Origin: Halichoerus grypus
Taxonomy: Eukaryota; Chordata; Mammalia; Carnivora; Phocidae
DNA: 64,000 nt
Direction of reading: 5' to 3'
Assembly (NCBI RefSeq): GCF_964656455.1
Contig: NC_135726.1
Coordinates: 1,560,001 to 1,624,000, forward strand
In this document: in pieces, positions 1 to 11,300 of the stretch
Layout of the letters: every line of letters begins with the position of its first letter
Position numbering within the stretch: position 1 is the first letter of the stretch
Notes under the pieces: generated by a model
Told to the model about the DNA's origin: nothing
What the model saw: only the letters and a program-made list of their open reading frames with translations
The model's database searches: none
Program-made: the position numbers and the translations under genes

Positions 1-571
1 GGGTCAGGAACCAGAAGGGTCCCAGGCACAGTGCATAGGAAACGAGCTGAAAACCAGACCCACTGCCCACATTCTGGTCCCATGACTGGACCCCTTCCCG
101 CTGTCACTCAGCCACTGGTTCTGAGACATGTGGGAGCTGGTGACGAGGTGAAGGGCAATTCCAGGTTTTGTGGGGCCTCTTCAAGAAAAGCAATACCCAC
201 ATCACAGATCCCAGACCGGGCCCAGTGGTGAATGCGTATCACTCCTGTGCTGGGCACCACAGTGCCAGCTGGTGTCACCACTGTACCCCCGGGGGCATGG
301 GCCCTGACGCTCAGAGCCTCCCGGGCTTGTGCTGCACCCAGGACAGCAAGCAGCGGCTTGATTCTATAAGGAGAGAGAGCAAGCCCACACACACATCCCC
401 CAGGCCCAAACGCTGCCCCTCGGCCAGGCCCCAGACCCGCGGGCGCCACCGCAGTGCCAGCCTCAGTAGGGGAAGGGCGGGGTGTGCAGTGACGGCGGCC
501 ACGACTCAATGCACTTAGGACACCTCACGATGCCGACCTCATGGAAGTTTGCAGCCATGGGGGCATGACCA

Positions 572-785
572 CCATGGGAGCACGGCCATGGGAGCACGGC
601 CATGGGAGGAGCACGGTCATGGGAGAAGCACGGTCATGGGAGGAGCACGGCCATGGGAGGAGCATGGTCATGGGAGAAGCACGGTCATGGGAGCATGGTC
701 ATGGTGGGAGCACGGTCATGGTGGGAGCATGGGAGCACGGTCATGGTGGGAGCACGACCAGGGAGCATGACCAACGGTCATGGGG
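572..785. repeat. 14-17 bp minisatellite
   Basis: About a dozen tandem units of the form CATGGGAGGAGCACGGT, varying as CATGGGAGCACGGC, CATGGGAGAAGCACGGT and CATGGTGGGAGCACGGT. Units are 14 or 17 bases long and differ by three-base insertions (GGA, GAA or TGG) and C/T changes. Because unit lengths are not multiples of three, all three frames read as His-Gly/Trp-Glu rich repeat peptides. I treat these as non-coding. Confidence 0.9.
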
Positions 786-2408
786 TAGCCACCAAGGACA
801 CAGAGGAAGAAAGTTCCCTCCAGCTCCTGTCTTGTGCTGGGGCCTTTCTACCCTCTGCCTGGCACAGTCTGGAAAACGGAATCCAGACCAGTGACTTTAA
901 ACGGCTGTGCCTCGGGGACGTGGGGACAAGCCCTTCTGAAAGTGAGAATGTGGGGGGCCGGGGGGGGGGGTCTGAGCTCTGAGCCCACCCCGCCTGGCGT
1001 GAGCGGCAGCCTCAGAAGTTCCCAGCATCATCCACGTGGGGGAGAGTGGGAGAGGGAAACCGCTCTCAGGGAGACCGTGCCAGCAGTGTTCCCGCCGAGC
1101 CACACGCCCACCGGACACGCTGAGCCCAGAGCGCGCACAAACCACTCCACGCCACTGGGGGCGCGGAGACCCACCGGCGGGATCACGCTGGGAAGGCGCG
1201 GAGCGGGCAGGAGGCCGAGATGCTGAGATGCTGCCGGAGCTGCCTCCCCTCTCTGGGCACACGGAGCCGATGTGAATGCAAACCTGGCTCACAGGTCACA
1301 GCCGGGATTCGGGGAGACTACACAGGGCGAGCACCTCGCACCACTCACGGCTCTGAGGCTTGATAAACAGCAGCAGATGACAACTTCAGGGCAAAGGCCC
1401 ACGCCCCACGCCGTCCCCAAGCAAGCGTGGGTTTCTGGCTTTGCTCTGATCTGTGCCTGACTGTGACCTGCACCCCATGCTTCAACTGCTGGGTCTGGAG
1501 CTCAGGAGAAGCCCATTTATCTCTGGGCAGAAGAGACAGACTGGGGTCACCGGAGGTCCACGAGGGGGTCACGGGGGAGGAGCACAATGGAGCGTCTCCA
1601 GCAGCTTGGGGTTGGACTTGAATTCAAGGTCAAGCACGTCTCTTAAATCAGGAGGTGTGGATAGTCCCCAAGACCAGTGCCAGCGAGGGCAGAGGGTGGG
1701 AGCAGAACCCAGGGCCTCCAACGGGACCGCTGTTGGGATGGGGTGTGGGAAAGAGGAAAGATGCACCCTGGCCTCTGCCTTCTCCAGCCTCTCGTGCCAA
1801 GTCAAGCAGGAAGCCGAGCCCCGGGGGAGACCACCCGGGAGCCGACGGTGAGCACCGCCCACTCTGTCCAAAGGGCAAGTGCACCATGAGCGCCCCTTTG
1901 ACCTCAGACCCCCATTCTCCAGGGCCGCCTGTAAGGAAGAGGCTGCTCCTTACACAGGGCTTGTCGCCCTCCGTCTTCCTGCTGGGCTGAGGCACGAGAC
2001 CGGGACAGGGCTCTTGCCATCATGGAGGCAAGCTTGGCCTTCTACAGATGTGTCATTTTCCTCATTGGGGAACACTGGCCTCAGTTGGCACTGGTGGCCA
2101 AGTCGTGAGCACCCACAGGGGCATGGCCGTTGGACTCTGATGGCCTCAGATCAAACCCATCATCTGTCTGACGATGTGTGTGCCAGATTCCGGGAAGGCC
2201 TGGCTCAATCCCAGGGGCCAGAGCGGGAAGCCTGTCACGGCCCCAGCCCTGCTGCCCTCACCCCGCTGCCGGCTGCCGCCCGCCCCTGCCCACACCGGAC
2301 GCACGGCTTCCATGCATTCCTGTTTCCACCGCCCGCAGCCACTAAGCGCCCAGAGCTCACCCCCATCCATCTCCCCAGGGCCTGTCTGTGCACGGGGCCC
2401 AGGGCGGC

Positions 2409-2429
2409 GGGGGGGGGGGGGGGGGGGGG
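2409..2429. repeat. poly-G homopolymer (21 G)
   Basis: An uninterrupted run of 21 G follows GGCGGC. Such a tract is prone to length error in sequencing and can form G-quadruplex structure. No gene overlaps it. Confidence 0.9.
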
Positions 2430-3994
2430 CAGGTGGGCCGGCCTTACAGGGGCGCACGGTGGCTCCTTCATGGGAACGGCAGGAGACAGTCAATGGGCAA
2501 CGAGGCAGAACCTCTCTTCTGCTTCGGTGGGTGACGTCAGGGAGCATCCCCAGGTGAGTGAGACGGGGAGACGCAGCAGGCTGGCTGAGCGCAAGCGGGA
2601 GGAAGGATGAGACCACCGCAGCATTAAGTGTCCGCCGGGGAGTGCGGGGCCTCCCAGCTGACGTGCAACCCGCCGGCCAGTGACTTCTCCCCAGCCCACC
2701 AGGGGCAGCTGCGGGTGCAGGCCAGCAAAAGGGCAGGTTTTCCAAGCTTGGGGTTTGGCCAAGGTGAGTGACAGACGAAGTGGCTGCAGGCAGGAGGGCA
2801 CACAGGCAGGGCTGGGCCTGGAGTCCGGGCTGGGCAGGTGGTCCTGACGTGGGGGCACGGGTCCCCCCCGCGCCGGGATTTGAGGGAGTGGCCATGGTAC
2901 AGGGGACAGGCCAGGCCCAGGGCAAACGGCGCTCCACCCCACCGACGCGGGGCAGGCCTCCCCCCAAAACAGTGCCTCCGGAATGGGATTTAGAAGTTGG
3001 TATTTCACATACTGTAAGCCTACGCTGATGACGGCTTGTTAACATTTCATTTTCAGAGCTTGCTGCTGGTCTGTAGAGATGCAGTATTTCGTGCGTCGAC
3101 TTTGATCCCCCAAACATGCTGAGCTCTCTTAACAGTTCCGATAATTCATCTTTGGAAATTATTTGGAATGTTCTAGAACACAGTCACGTCATCGTGATGG
3201 GTCTCTCCCCTCCCACTACCCATCACCAGGTGCTCCCGAGTCCCAGTGACGTGTGCAGCACGCCATCAGCAGACCAGTGTTGGTGGAAGCCCCTGACCAA
3301 GCTGCGGAGGTTCCCTTGTGTTTCTAGAATGCTAACCGTCCTTGTCGTCTCCTTTTTTAACATTCTGAATCGGTGATGTTTATCAAGAGCTGCTTCTGCT
3401 GAGACGCTCCTATTTTCTCTTAAGCGCCGAGTTACACTGGGCGATATTCTAAGGTTAAACCCGGCTGCGCTCATGAGCTCAACACCCCTCAGGGTCCCCA
3501 CCCCAGCGAGGGGTCCGCAGGGCCCTCCTCCCGTGCGCTGCAAGGCAGCAAAAACACGGCATAGCCGCTCGGTTGCCCGTGCTGGATCACGGCCGCCCCA
3601 GGAGCGACGGGGCCCCAACCGCTGTCCTGCCTCGGCCAGACTGCCGGCGGGGACGCCTGCCCTCCCGTGAGCGCCTGAACACTGCCTGTGTGCGCTCATT
3701 TCAGCCCGCTTCCCCGCTGTCTGCCCTCCACGCAGAGCCCTCCACCGTCCCCCTACTTCCTTGCCTCCTTCTGCACTGACCGGGGGCTCTTCTGAATCCT
3801 AACTCCCCCCTCCAACCCCGCGCCCCGCCATTTGTTGGACGCTATACACGGGCCTGGATAAGGAACCGCAGCTCGCTAGACCCAAATCCAAACGTAGCAG
3901 TCTCCTGCGTTCCTTCTGAATCCTCCTCCGTGATACGCTAGTTCTGTTTCTTTTTAAGCCCTACAGACGTTATTTTCTTCAATACAGTCAGTTT

Positions 3995-4152
3995 CTCAGA
4001 CTACTACTGTATTTGCACTTTCCCTGCACCTCAGGATCTCCCGTCTAGGATCACTCTCCCTTTGCCAAAAGGACAGTCTGTAAAACTCCTTTCAGTGTGG
4101 GTCTGCTGGTGGCAAACTTTTGTCTTTTGTTTTATTTAAAAAGCAACCTTTT
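3995..4152 (-). mobile_element. Old L1 ORF2 fragment (minus orientation)
   Basis: The stretch with TTTCAGTGTGGGTCTGCTGG followed by a Gly/Ala-type codon run and TTTTGTTTTATTT resembles the antisense of an L1 ORF2 segment of an old mammalian subfamily. It is heavily diverged, has no open frame and is interrupted on the right by the SINE at 4154. The left boundary is uncertain. Confidence 0.5.
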
Positions 4153-4153
4153 A

Positions 4154-4337
4154 GGGGCGCCTGGGTGGCTCAGTCGTTAAATGTCTGCCTTCAGCTCAGC
4201 TCATGATCCCAGGGTCCTGGGATCGAGCCCCACATCCTGCTCCCTGCTCAGCGGGGAGTCTGCTTCTCCCTCTTTCTCTGCCCCTACTCCCTACTCATGC
4301 TCTCTCTAATAAATGAATAAAATCTTAAAAAAAAAAA
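4154..4337 (+). mobile_element. Carnivore tRNA-derived SINE (SINEC)
   Basis: The head reads GGGGCGCCTGGGTGGCTCAG, followed by the tRNA-like B-box region GGGATCGAGCCCC, a CT-rich tail and an A-tract after AATAAAATC. Flanking direct repeats ACCTTTTA(G/A) at about 4147 and 4339 mark the target-site duplication. The element is complete and sits inside older L1 sequence. Confidence 0.93.
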
Positions 4338-4439
4338 ACCTTTTAAATTGAAGAGTGACAGAGAAAAGCATGCAGTGATGTGCCCATGATGCCAGGCTCC
4401 CCAGGTCACTACGGTCTCTCCCCCCCGGGGGGCTTCTAA

Positions 4440-5875
4440 CACCGGTGGCTGTCCTCCTTCATTACCTCCTAGGAGTTTCGTGGGGTTTCCCATGCGTGCT
4501 GTCTCAGATTTCAGGACACGTTGTGGATGAGGGTTCACGATTGCTCCCCTGTGCGTATCTAGCTGACCCAGAACCACCGTGGACCACAGCGCCCTTCCTC
4601 TCTGTGCTGCGCCGCGTCGTTCATCGCTCGACGAGAAACCCTGCACGAGTGGGTCTGCCTGTAGGCACCTCATCCCGCCCCGATGCCCTGCGTCCACACT
4701 GTCCTCCAAAGTTGTTCAAAGTCTTCAAGACGGTCTCTGCTATTCCTGGCCCTTTGCACTTTCAAATACATTCCAGACCAAGCTTGTCAACTTCCACAAA
4801 AACTCCCTGCTTGGATTTCAGCTGGAATTGCACCGAATCCACCATTTAGGTAAGAACGGATACCTTGAAGCTTCCAATCCACAAACGTGCCAGACACCGC
4901 CAGGTTTTCTTCAGTACTTTACAGCTGTCTGTCTCAGGTATCTTTTGTCAATTTCTACATAATTTCAGTGTCTGAAAGGCTATAATATATAAGGTAAGGG
5001 ATCATTATTGACTTTTCCTGGTAATTAGAAATAGAATCAAGTCTTGTACGTTGAGCATGTGGCCAGCAACCTTGCTAACTTTACTCACGACTTTTGATAG
5101 CTTGCTTACGGATTTCTCTGGATTTTCTTCATATATAACCGTATCTCTGCAAATGATGACAGTTTTATTTCTGGATTTTCAAGACTTACATCTTTAAATC
5201 TCCTTTTCTGGCCAGGCTCTGTGGTGCAGGGACAACTGACGTGGTGAGCAGCCAGTCTTGTTTCAACCTCACCTCGGGGACAGAGCGGCCGATACCTCCT
5301 AATGAAGCAGGATATTTGCCATAGAGTTCTCAGTTGATTAAATGAAGGAAGTTCCTTTCTACCCCTAGTTTGCTAAAAGCTCTCTTAATCATGAATGGGT
5401 GTTGAACTGTACAAATGATTTTTCTGTTTATCAAGATCATATGGTTTGTCTCTTCATTAATGTGGTGAATTATACTGATTGATTTTTTAAATATACAAAC
5501 CTGCATTCCTGAACCCAACCCAATTTGCTCATAATCTAATGGGACTCAATATTATGAAATCCAGCTTGTTCATCCTTTGTTTAGGACTGTTTGGGATTTT
5601 CAAAAGAAACACCGCCCTGTAACCATCCTTCTTTCTCTCCCTCTCTCCTTCCTTTCCTGCCTTTTCTTTGCAACGTCCTTGTCAGGTTCGGGCGTCAAGG
5701 TTATGCTGCCTCATAAAACAAGACGGGACATGAGCCTTTTTCGTTGTTGTTGTTCTTCTGTGGAAGAGTTTCTAACAGACTGTGTTCTTTCTGAAACATA
5801 TCTAAACACTTAACAGTGAAGTCATCTGTGCCTGGAATTTTCCTTGTGACAACCGTTTAGGTTACAGGTGAGACT
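4440..5875 (-). mobile_element. L1 ORF2 remnant (minus orientation)
   Basis: The plus strand carries the antisense of a mammalian L1 ORF2. Recognisable landmarks in the expected order are CAGCTGGAATTGCACCGAAT, CTTCCAATCCA, the GGCCAGCAACCTTGCTAACT region, ATGAATGGGTGTTGAACTG, CCTGCATTCCTGAACCCAA and GTGAAGTCATCTGTGCCTGG. It spans part of the endonuclease-to-RT interval, has many stops and frameshifts, and is a dead copy of an old L1M-type subfamily. Confidence 0.8.
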
Positions 5876-5879
5876 TCAT

Positions 5880-7345
5880 AAAGATGGGAGCTACTAAGAG
5901 TCGCATCAGCAAGATGGGGGCACAGGGCTTTCTGGTGCTCGTCCCCTCCTGGAAAAATCAGTTTGAACAACTCTCCCCGCAGGAGAATGCTTTTGCAAGA
6001 GCTCCAGAGTGCGGGTGGGGATTACCGCACCCCAGTGGTGCACAGCTAAGAAAAGACAGTTTTGCACCGAGATAGACACGCTCCGCAGGGGCGGGGGTGG
6101 GGGGCCAGGTACGCGCCTGAATGCCCCAGAGACTCCGGCGCTGGCCCGCAGTGAACCCGGGGTCCAGACCCGACCCTGCAGACCCGGGCACCAGGCCGCC
6201 TACCCGAGGACTCCAGCAGCAAGCCCACTGGAACACGGCCAGCCAGCTCACCCAGGTTCCCAGACGGGCTGTGAAAGGCTTCCCTGCCAGAGCCCATCCA
6301 GGCAGACCGGAATGGGTGCCTACTTCTTCAAATGTCCAGACGCCAACACAAGACCACAAGGACCAAAGAAAATCACGGAAACATGACACCTCAAAAGGAA
6401 ACCAAGAGAACGACAATGACCCTAAAGAAAGGGAGGGTCATGAAGTGTCTGGAGAGAATGCAGAATAACCTTTCCAAAGAAATTCAGTAAACAAGAAAAC
6501 ACACACAATTAAACAAAATCAGGGAAACAATGCATGGACAGAAGAAAGAAGTTCAGCAAAGAAATAGAAAGTATTTTTCTAAAACCAGAAACCCTGACCT
6601 TGAAGAAAACAATGAGATGAATGGAGAGCTTCAGTGAAGACGGGTCCGGCAGGAGAGGCAGCGGCAGGCCAGGAGACCTGCCCCTGGACTCACCCAGCAA
6701 GGGGAGCAAACTGCAAAGGGGAGGAGAACCCAACGGGAGCTCCGGGAGAACTTCCAGAGAAGCCATGTGCGCGTGACTGGAGTCCCAGGAGGAGAGAGGC
6801 GGAGGGGTGCTGAGAGCTGAGTTCAAGAAATACAAGTTCACAAAGCTCCAACACCCCCCAGATTCCAACCCCAAACTAGCTCCTCTGGGACACTTATAAT
6901 GAAACTCTCCAAAATCGCAGGGAAGAAAAGGTTTGAAAGCGGCCACAGAATAACTGGGAACCACCAGGGAACCCACAGGCTCCCAGCAGAGTTCTCCACA
7001 GAAGCAATGGAGGCCGGGGGCCAGCGAGGTGACGCAGGCAGAGCGCGGAAAGAAAAAGGCTGCCAACCAGGACAGCCACAGAGGTGTCCTCTGGCAACGA
7101 AGGACAGAAAGCCATCCCGGGACAGACACAAGCGGAGGGAGGTCGTTAGCACGAGCCTGCCTTCCGAGAGGTGCTGAAGGGAGCTCTGCAGGTGTAATGG
7201 GTGGACACTAATTCGTAACACAAGACACGAACATACAGGACACACTGATGCAGGTGAGGACACACGCAAAGTCCCAACACTCTAACACGTGTGCACGTGC
7301 TCATCACTGACTCTTGCACAAACATTAAAGGACAGAAGTATTAAA
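5880..7345 (+). mobile_element. L1 ORF1-region remnant (plus orientation)
   Basis: From about 6360 the sequence follows an L1 ORF1 layout: an A-rich Lys/Glu/Asn coiled-coil coding part, then GGAGTCCCAGGAGGAGAGAG, ACTTATAATGAAACTCTCC, an AAAGGCTGCCAACCAGGACA stretch and GTGCTGAAGGGAGCTCTGCA near the ORF1 end. Several deletions and stops make it non-functional. It is continuous with the L1 sequence beyond the SINE at 7357, so it belongs to the same old plus-strand element. The part before 6360 is less certain. Confidence 0.7.
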
Positions 7346-7356
7346 AATAACCATCT

Positions 7357-7471
7357 GGGGGCGCCCGGCTGGCTCAGGCGGAAGAGCATGTGACTCTAGA
7401 TCTCAGGGTCATGACTTTAAGCCCCACGCTGGGTGTGAAGCCTACTTCAGATAAAAATTAAAAAAAAAAAA
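7357..7471 (+). mobile_element. Short, older carnivore tRNA-SINE
   Basis: The SINE head-like GGGGGCGCCCGGCTGGCTCA is followed by a variant tRNA-like body (AGATCTCAGGGTCATGACTT, CCCCACGCTGGGTGTG) and a direct A-rich tail, without the CT-rich region of the younger elements. This matches the short, older SINEC type. No clear target duplication was found. Confidence 0.8.
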
Positions 7472-8905
7472 GAACTAGCTACAATAATTTGCCAATAAAT
7501 ACACAATATAAGAAGGTATAAATTGTGACATCAAAAGCATAAAATGGGGTAAGGGTAAAGAGCAGTTTTCCATGTGATTAAAGTTGTTATCAACTTGAAA
7601 AAGATGTTAAGTTAGCTTCACAGTGAAGGCAAACAAAACCCTAGAAAGGAAAGGGCATCAAAGTGCTCCACCGCAGAGAACCATCACTCCACAGAGGAAC
7701 CAGAAACAAGGGAACTACAGAATAGTAAGGAAACAATTGATAAATGCATCAGTAATTCTCTTAATTACTTTAAATATGAATGGATTAAATTATCCAATCA
7801 AAAGGCACAGAGTAGCTGAATGGAAGACTCAACTACCATGCTAAAAAGAGACCCATTTCGCTTTAAGGACACACAGAGGCTCGAAGTGAACGGATAGAAA
7901 AGATATTCCAAACCAATGGAAAACAAAACACAGCAGGTGCAGCTACACTTGTATTTTAAAAAATAGACTTTAAGTCAAAAACCGTAATGAGACAAAGAAG
8001 GTCACCATGTAACGATAAAGGGGTTAATTCAATACACTGAAGGGACATAGCAACTATAAATGTGTATACAGTGGGTGGTGCTGTTTTTTTGAAAAGATAA
8101 ACAAAATTGACAAAACTTTAGCCAGACTGAGAAGAAAGGAGAGATTCAAATATAATCGGAAATGAAAGAGGAGACTGACTACTGATACCACAGAAATGCA
8201 GAGGATCCTACGAGATTACTAGGAGCATTTATGTGCCAACCAACTAGACAACCTCGAAGTAAGGGACAAGTTCCTAGAAAATACAACCTCCCACACTAAA
8301 TCACGAAGAAATAAAATGTGAACAGACCACTAACAAGGACATTAAACAGTCATCAGAACTTCCAACGCAGAGAAGCCCAAGCCAGATGGCTTCACTGATG
8401 AATTCTTCCAAACGTTTGAAGAAGAATTAGTGCCAATCCTTCTCAAGCTCTTCCAAAAAACTTGAGAAAACTCCCAAACTCATTTTACAAGGCCAGTATT
8501 ACCCTGATATCAAGGCCAGATGAAGACACCACAGGAAAGGGAAACTGCAAGCTGATATCCCAGATGACTGTAGATGTGAAAATTCTTGACAAAATACCAG
8601 CAAACCATACACCATGACCAAGTGTGAGGACACGAGGATGATTCAAATCAATAAGCATGATATACCATGTTAATAAAATGTAGAATAAAAATCATATGAT
8701 CACCTCAATAGATGCCAAAAAAGCATTTGGCAAAATACAACGTCCTTTCATGATAAAAAAGTCTCAACAAATAGGTTATAGAAGGGACATACTTCAACTT
8801 AATAAAGGCTTCATGTGACAAGCCCATAGCTAATATCACCTCAATGGTGAAAAAGCTTATCCTCTAAGATCAGGAACAAGACAAAGATGCCCACTCTTCT
8901 TTTTT
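7472..8905 (+). mobile_element. L1 inter-ORF and ORF2 5' remnant (plus orientation)
   Basis: Continues the plus-strand L1: AAATATGAATGGATTAAAT in the endonuclease-to-RT part, then ACTTTAGCCAGACTGAGAAG, GATGGCTTCACTGATGAATT, CCCTGATATCAAGGCCAGA, ACCTCAATAGATGCCAAAAA and AGGAACAAGACAAAGATGCC, all typical landmarks of mammalian L1 ORF2 before the RT active site. Numerous frameshifts make it a fossil. It stops abruptly at CCCACTCTT, where an inverted block begins. Confidence 0.85.
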
Positions 8906-9725
8906 CCAGTTTTACTGAAAAGTAACCGACATACATCACTGTGTAAGGCATACAGCAGGATGGCCTGATTCACATATATCGTGAAAGAATTACCACAGTA
9001 GGTTCAGCTAGCATCCACCTTCTCATATAAATACAAAAAAAAAAAAAAGAAAGAAAGAAAGAAAAGAAAGAAAAAAGGGAGAAAATTTCTCCTTGTGATG
9101 AGAACTCTTAGGATTTACTCTCTTACCTATCCTGTGTATCATATGGCAGCGTTCACTAAGGTCATCGTGTCGTACATCACATCCCTAGTACTTATTTGCC
9201 TTATACCTGAAGTCTGTACCTTTTGACAGCCTTCCTCCAGTTTCCCCTCCTCCTAATCTCCACATCTGCTAACCACAAGTCTGATCTCTTTTTCTGGGAG
9301 TTTGGTCTTTTGTTTTAGATTCCACACATAAGTGATACCATACAATATTTGTCTTTCTCTGACTTATTTTACTTAGCCAAATGCCTTCAAGGTCCACCCA
9401 TGTTGTTGCAAATGGTAGGATTCCCTTTATTCTATGGCAGAGTAAGTAATTTCCACTGTGTATATATATATACCACATCTTCTCTACCCATCCATCCAAC
9501 CATGGACACTTAAGTAGTCTCCATGTCTTGACCATTGTAAATAATGCTGCTATTAACATGGGGATGCAGTTATCTTTTTGAGTTAGTGTTTTTGTTTCCT
9601 TTGGATATATTCCCATAAATGGAATTGCTGAGTCATATGTTAGTTCAATTTTTCTAATTGCTCTGGCTAGGACTCACAGTAATGTGTTGAATAGAGGTGG
9701 CAAGAGTGGGTACCCTTCAAGGATA
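8906..9725 (-). mobile_element. Inverted L1 block (3' UTR, ORF2 end and an RT-region piece)
   Basis: Reads as the antisense of an L1 3' end: CAGTTTTACTGAAAAGTAAC, a polypurine interval with GAAA repeats (about 9037-9078), GATTCCACACATAAGTGATA, CAAGGTCCACCCATGTTGTT, GTAAATAATGCTGCTATTAA. After 9655 it jumps to an antisense RT-region piece (TGGCTAGGACTCACAGTAAT to CAAGAGTGGGTACCC). The last piece overlaps in L1 consensus position with the end of the plus-strand piece at 8905. This suggests an inversion rather than an unrelated insertion. Confidence 0.75.
9037..9078. repeat. A/GAAA-rich simple repeat
   Basis: An A14 run followed by (GAAA)n-type units inside the inverted L1 3' region. It is purine-only for about 40 bases. 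Confidence 0.9.
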
Positions 9726-10482
9726 CTCAACGGAGAAAAGACCACCTCTTCAATAAATAGTACTGGGATAATTGGGTATTCACCTGCAAAAGAACGAAAA
9801 TGGATCCACATCTTAAACCACTCACAAAAATTAACTTGAAACTGATTAAAGACTTAAATGTAAGACCTGAAACCATGAAACTCCTAGAAGAAAACATAGG
9901 AACAAAACTCCTTGACACGGTAATGGCTGTGTGCACAGGACACCTGCAGCACAGGCAACGAGATCAAAAATACACAATGGGACCACATTCCAACTAAAAA
10001 GCTTCTGCACAGCTAAAGAAATCATCAACAAAGTGAAAAGACAACCTACGCAATGGGAAAAAAATACTTGCAAGCCATCTATCTGATGAGAGATTAATAT
10101 CCAAAATACAGAAAGAACTCCTACAACTCAATAGCAAAAAAATCCAATTAAAAAATGGGCAAAGGACTGATTAAACATATCTCCAAAGAAGTTCTATGAA
10201 AGGCCAACGGGGACCAGGAAAGGTGCTTGACATCACTAATCATTAGAGAAATCAAATCAAAACCATGATGAGGGGCGTCTGGGTGACTCAGTCAGTTAAG
10301 CGTCTGACTCTTGGTTTGAAGATGTGGAGAAAAGGGAACCCCTGTGCCCTGCTGGTGGGATCGTAAACTGGTGCAGCCACCAAGGAAAACAATACGGAGG
10401 ATCCTCAAAACATGAAAAACAAAACTATCAAATGACCCACCAGTCCCACTTCTGGGAATATATCCGAAGGAAACAAATTTTT
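9726..10482 (+). mobile_element. L1 ORF2 C-terminal remnant (plus orientation)
   Basis: Landmarks of the ORF2 C-terminal region occur in order: TCTTCAATAAATAGTACTGG, AATGTAAGACCTGAAACCAT, AAAAAGCTTCTGCACAGCTA, GATTAATATCCAAAATACAG, then after a SINE fragment GATGTGGAGAAAAGGGAACC and CCCACTTCTGGGAATATATC. It is frameshifted and truncated. A 5' SINE head (10272-10317) replaces a stretch of expected L1 sequence. Confidence 0.85.
10272..10317 (+). mobile_element. Truncated SINEC head fused to L1
   Basis: Only the first 45 or so bases of a carnivore SINE remain (GGGGCGTCTGGGTGACTCAG to CTGACTCTTGGTTT). There is no CT-rich region, A-tail or downstream target repeat. The following base resumes L1 sequence about 60-70 positions further along than where it stopped. 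A deletion has therefore removed the SINE 3' part together with flanking L1. Confidence 0.8.
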
Positions 10483-11300
10483 TCTAAGCACAACTTTCGA
10501 CGTATTCCACAAGTTTTGATATGTTGATCCATCATTTTTTTTTTTTTTTTTTTAAGATTTTATTTATTTATTTGACACAGAGAGAGAGAGAGGAATCACA
10601 AGCAGGCAGAGTGGCAGGGAGCGGCAGAGGGAGAAGCAGGCTTCCCGCGGAGCAGCGAGCCCGATGTGGGACTCGATCCCAGGACTCTGGGATCGTGACC
10701 TGAGCCGAAGGCAGACGCTTAACGACTGAGCCACCCAGGCGCCCCTGATCCATCATATTTAATTGGTAATTAAAGATACCTTTCCATTTTTATATTTTAT
10801 TTGGCCCATGGGTTATTTTAAAAGTCCGTTAATCTGCAAACATTTGCAAATATACTCATTTTTTTTTCATTAATTTTTAACTTAATCCCACTTGGTCGAA
10901 GAGTGCGGTCTTCAGGGTCTCAGTTCTTTGATGTCTGTGGGAGACCATCTTTATGATCTGGCACGAGGCCAACTTTGATAACGTTCCAAAGAGCCCACAG
11001 GAAGACTGCACGCTCTGGGGCTGCTGGACGCGGCCTTCCGCATGTCGGTTAGGCCCAACTCCTTATCACGCCGTTCACATGTCCGCCACCCTAATGATTT
11101 CTACGTACTGCATTTCTTAAATGCTTGTCAAGGATATTAAATGTGATGTCTTGAAATTGTACAGTATCTTGATCCCTTTTCTCCAGGGCAATAAAAAGGG
11201 GCTTTAAAACAATTTAGCTCCTTCCTGCCGGTCCCAACTGACAAAGTAATTTTTTCCAATCTCTTATTGTATTTGAAAATTTCAACGTGAGACAGTTTTA
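10483..11300 (-). mobile_element. L1 ORF2 remnant (minus orientation), split by a SINE
   Basis: Antisense L1 ORF2 sequence runs from TTTTTTCTAAGCACAACTTT and CACAAGTTTTGATATGTTG, through the SINE insertion at 10536-10745, to GGCCCATGGGTTATTTTAAA and CTTAATCCCACTTGGTCGAA. It then fades into diverged sequence after about 11000. No coding capacity remains. Confidence 0.7.
10536..10745 (-). mobile_element. SINEC insertion (minus orientation)
   Basis: Complete antisense SINE with a poly-T start, TTTATTTATTTGACACAGAG, a GA-rich tail and the head complement CTGAGCCACCCAGGCGCCCC. It is flanked by a perfect 11-base target-site duplication TGATCCATCAT at 10525-10535 and 10746-10756. The intact duplication indicates a fairly recent insertion into the older L1. 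Confidence 0.97.

Larger units (their letters stand above)
1..3950. other. GC-rich flank downstream of BANP, no gene recognised
   Basis: Apart from a minisatellite (572-785) and a 21-base G run, I see no gene, exon with family similarity, or recognisable transposon here. Long open frames on both strands, including a minus-strand one of 323 codons at 2146-3117, show no domain, have repetitive or proline/arginine-biased composition, and are best explained by GC content. In human the region beyond the BANP 3' end leads towards ZNF469 (established synteny from memory). No ZNF469 sequence is visible. Confidence 0.6.

Noticed and set aside
541..982. Three overlapping plus-strand frames with His-Gly-Arg-Ser and Trp-Glu repeats
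   Set aside because: All three frames read through the same 14-17 bp minisatellite. No single frame is preferred and nothing outside the repeat looks coding.
1151..1166. GCCACTGGGGGCGCGG, considered as a CTCF site
   Set aside because: Only the GGGGGCGC half matches. The CCACCA half of the core is wrong at several positions.
2146..3117. 323-codon minus-strand open frame downstream of BANP
   Set aside because: It crosses the poly-G run, has no recognisable domain, and overlapping frames on both strands are equally open, as expected in GC-rich DNA.
4154..4230. tRNA-like A and B boxes in the SINE heads, considered as tRNA genes
   Set aside because: The cloverleaf is degenerate and is followed by SINE CT-rich tails, A-tracts and target duplications, so these are SINEs rather than tRNA genes.
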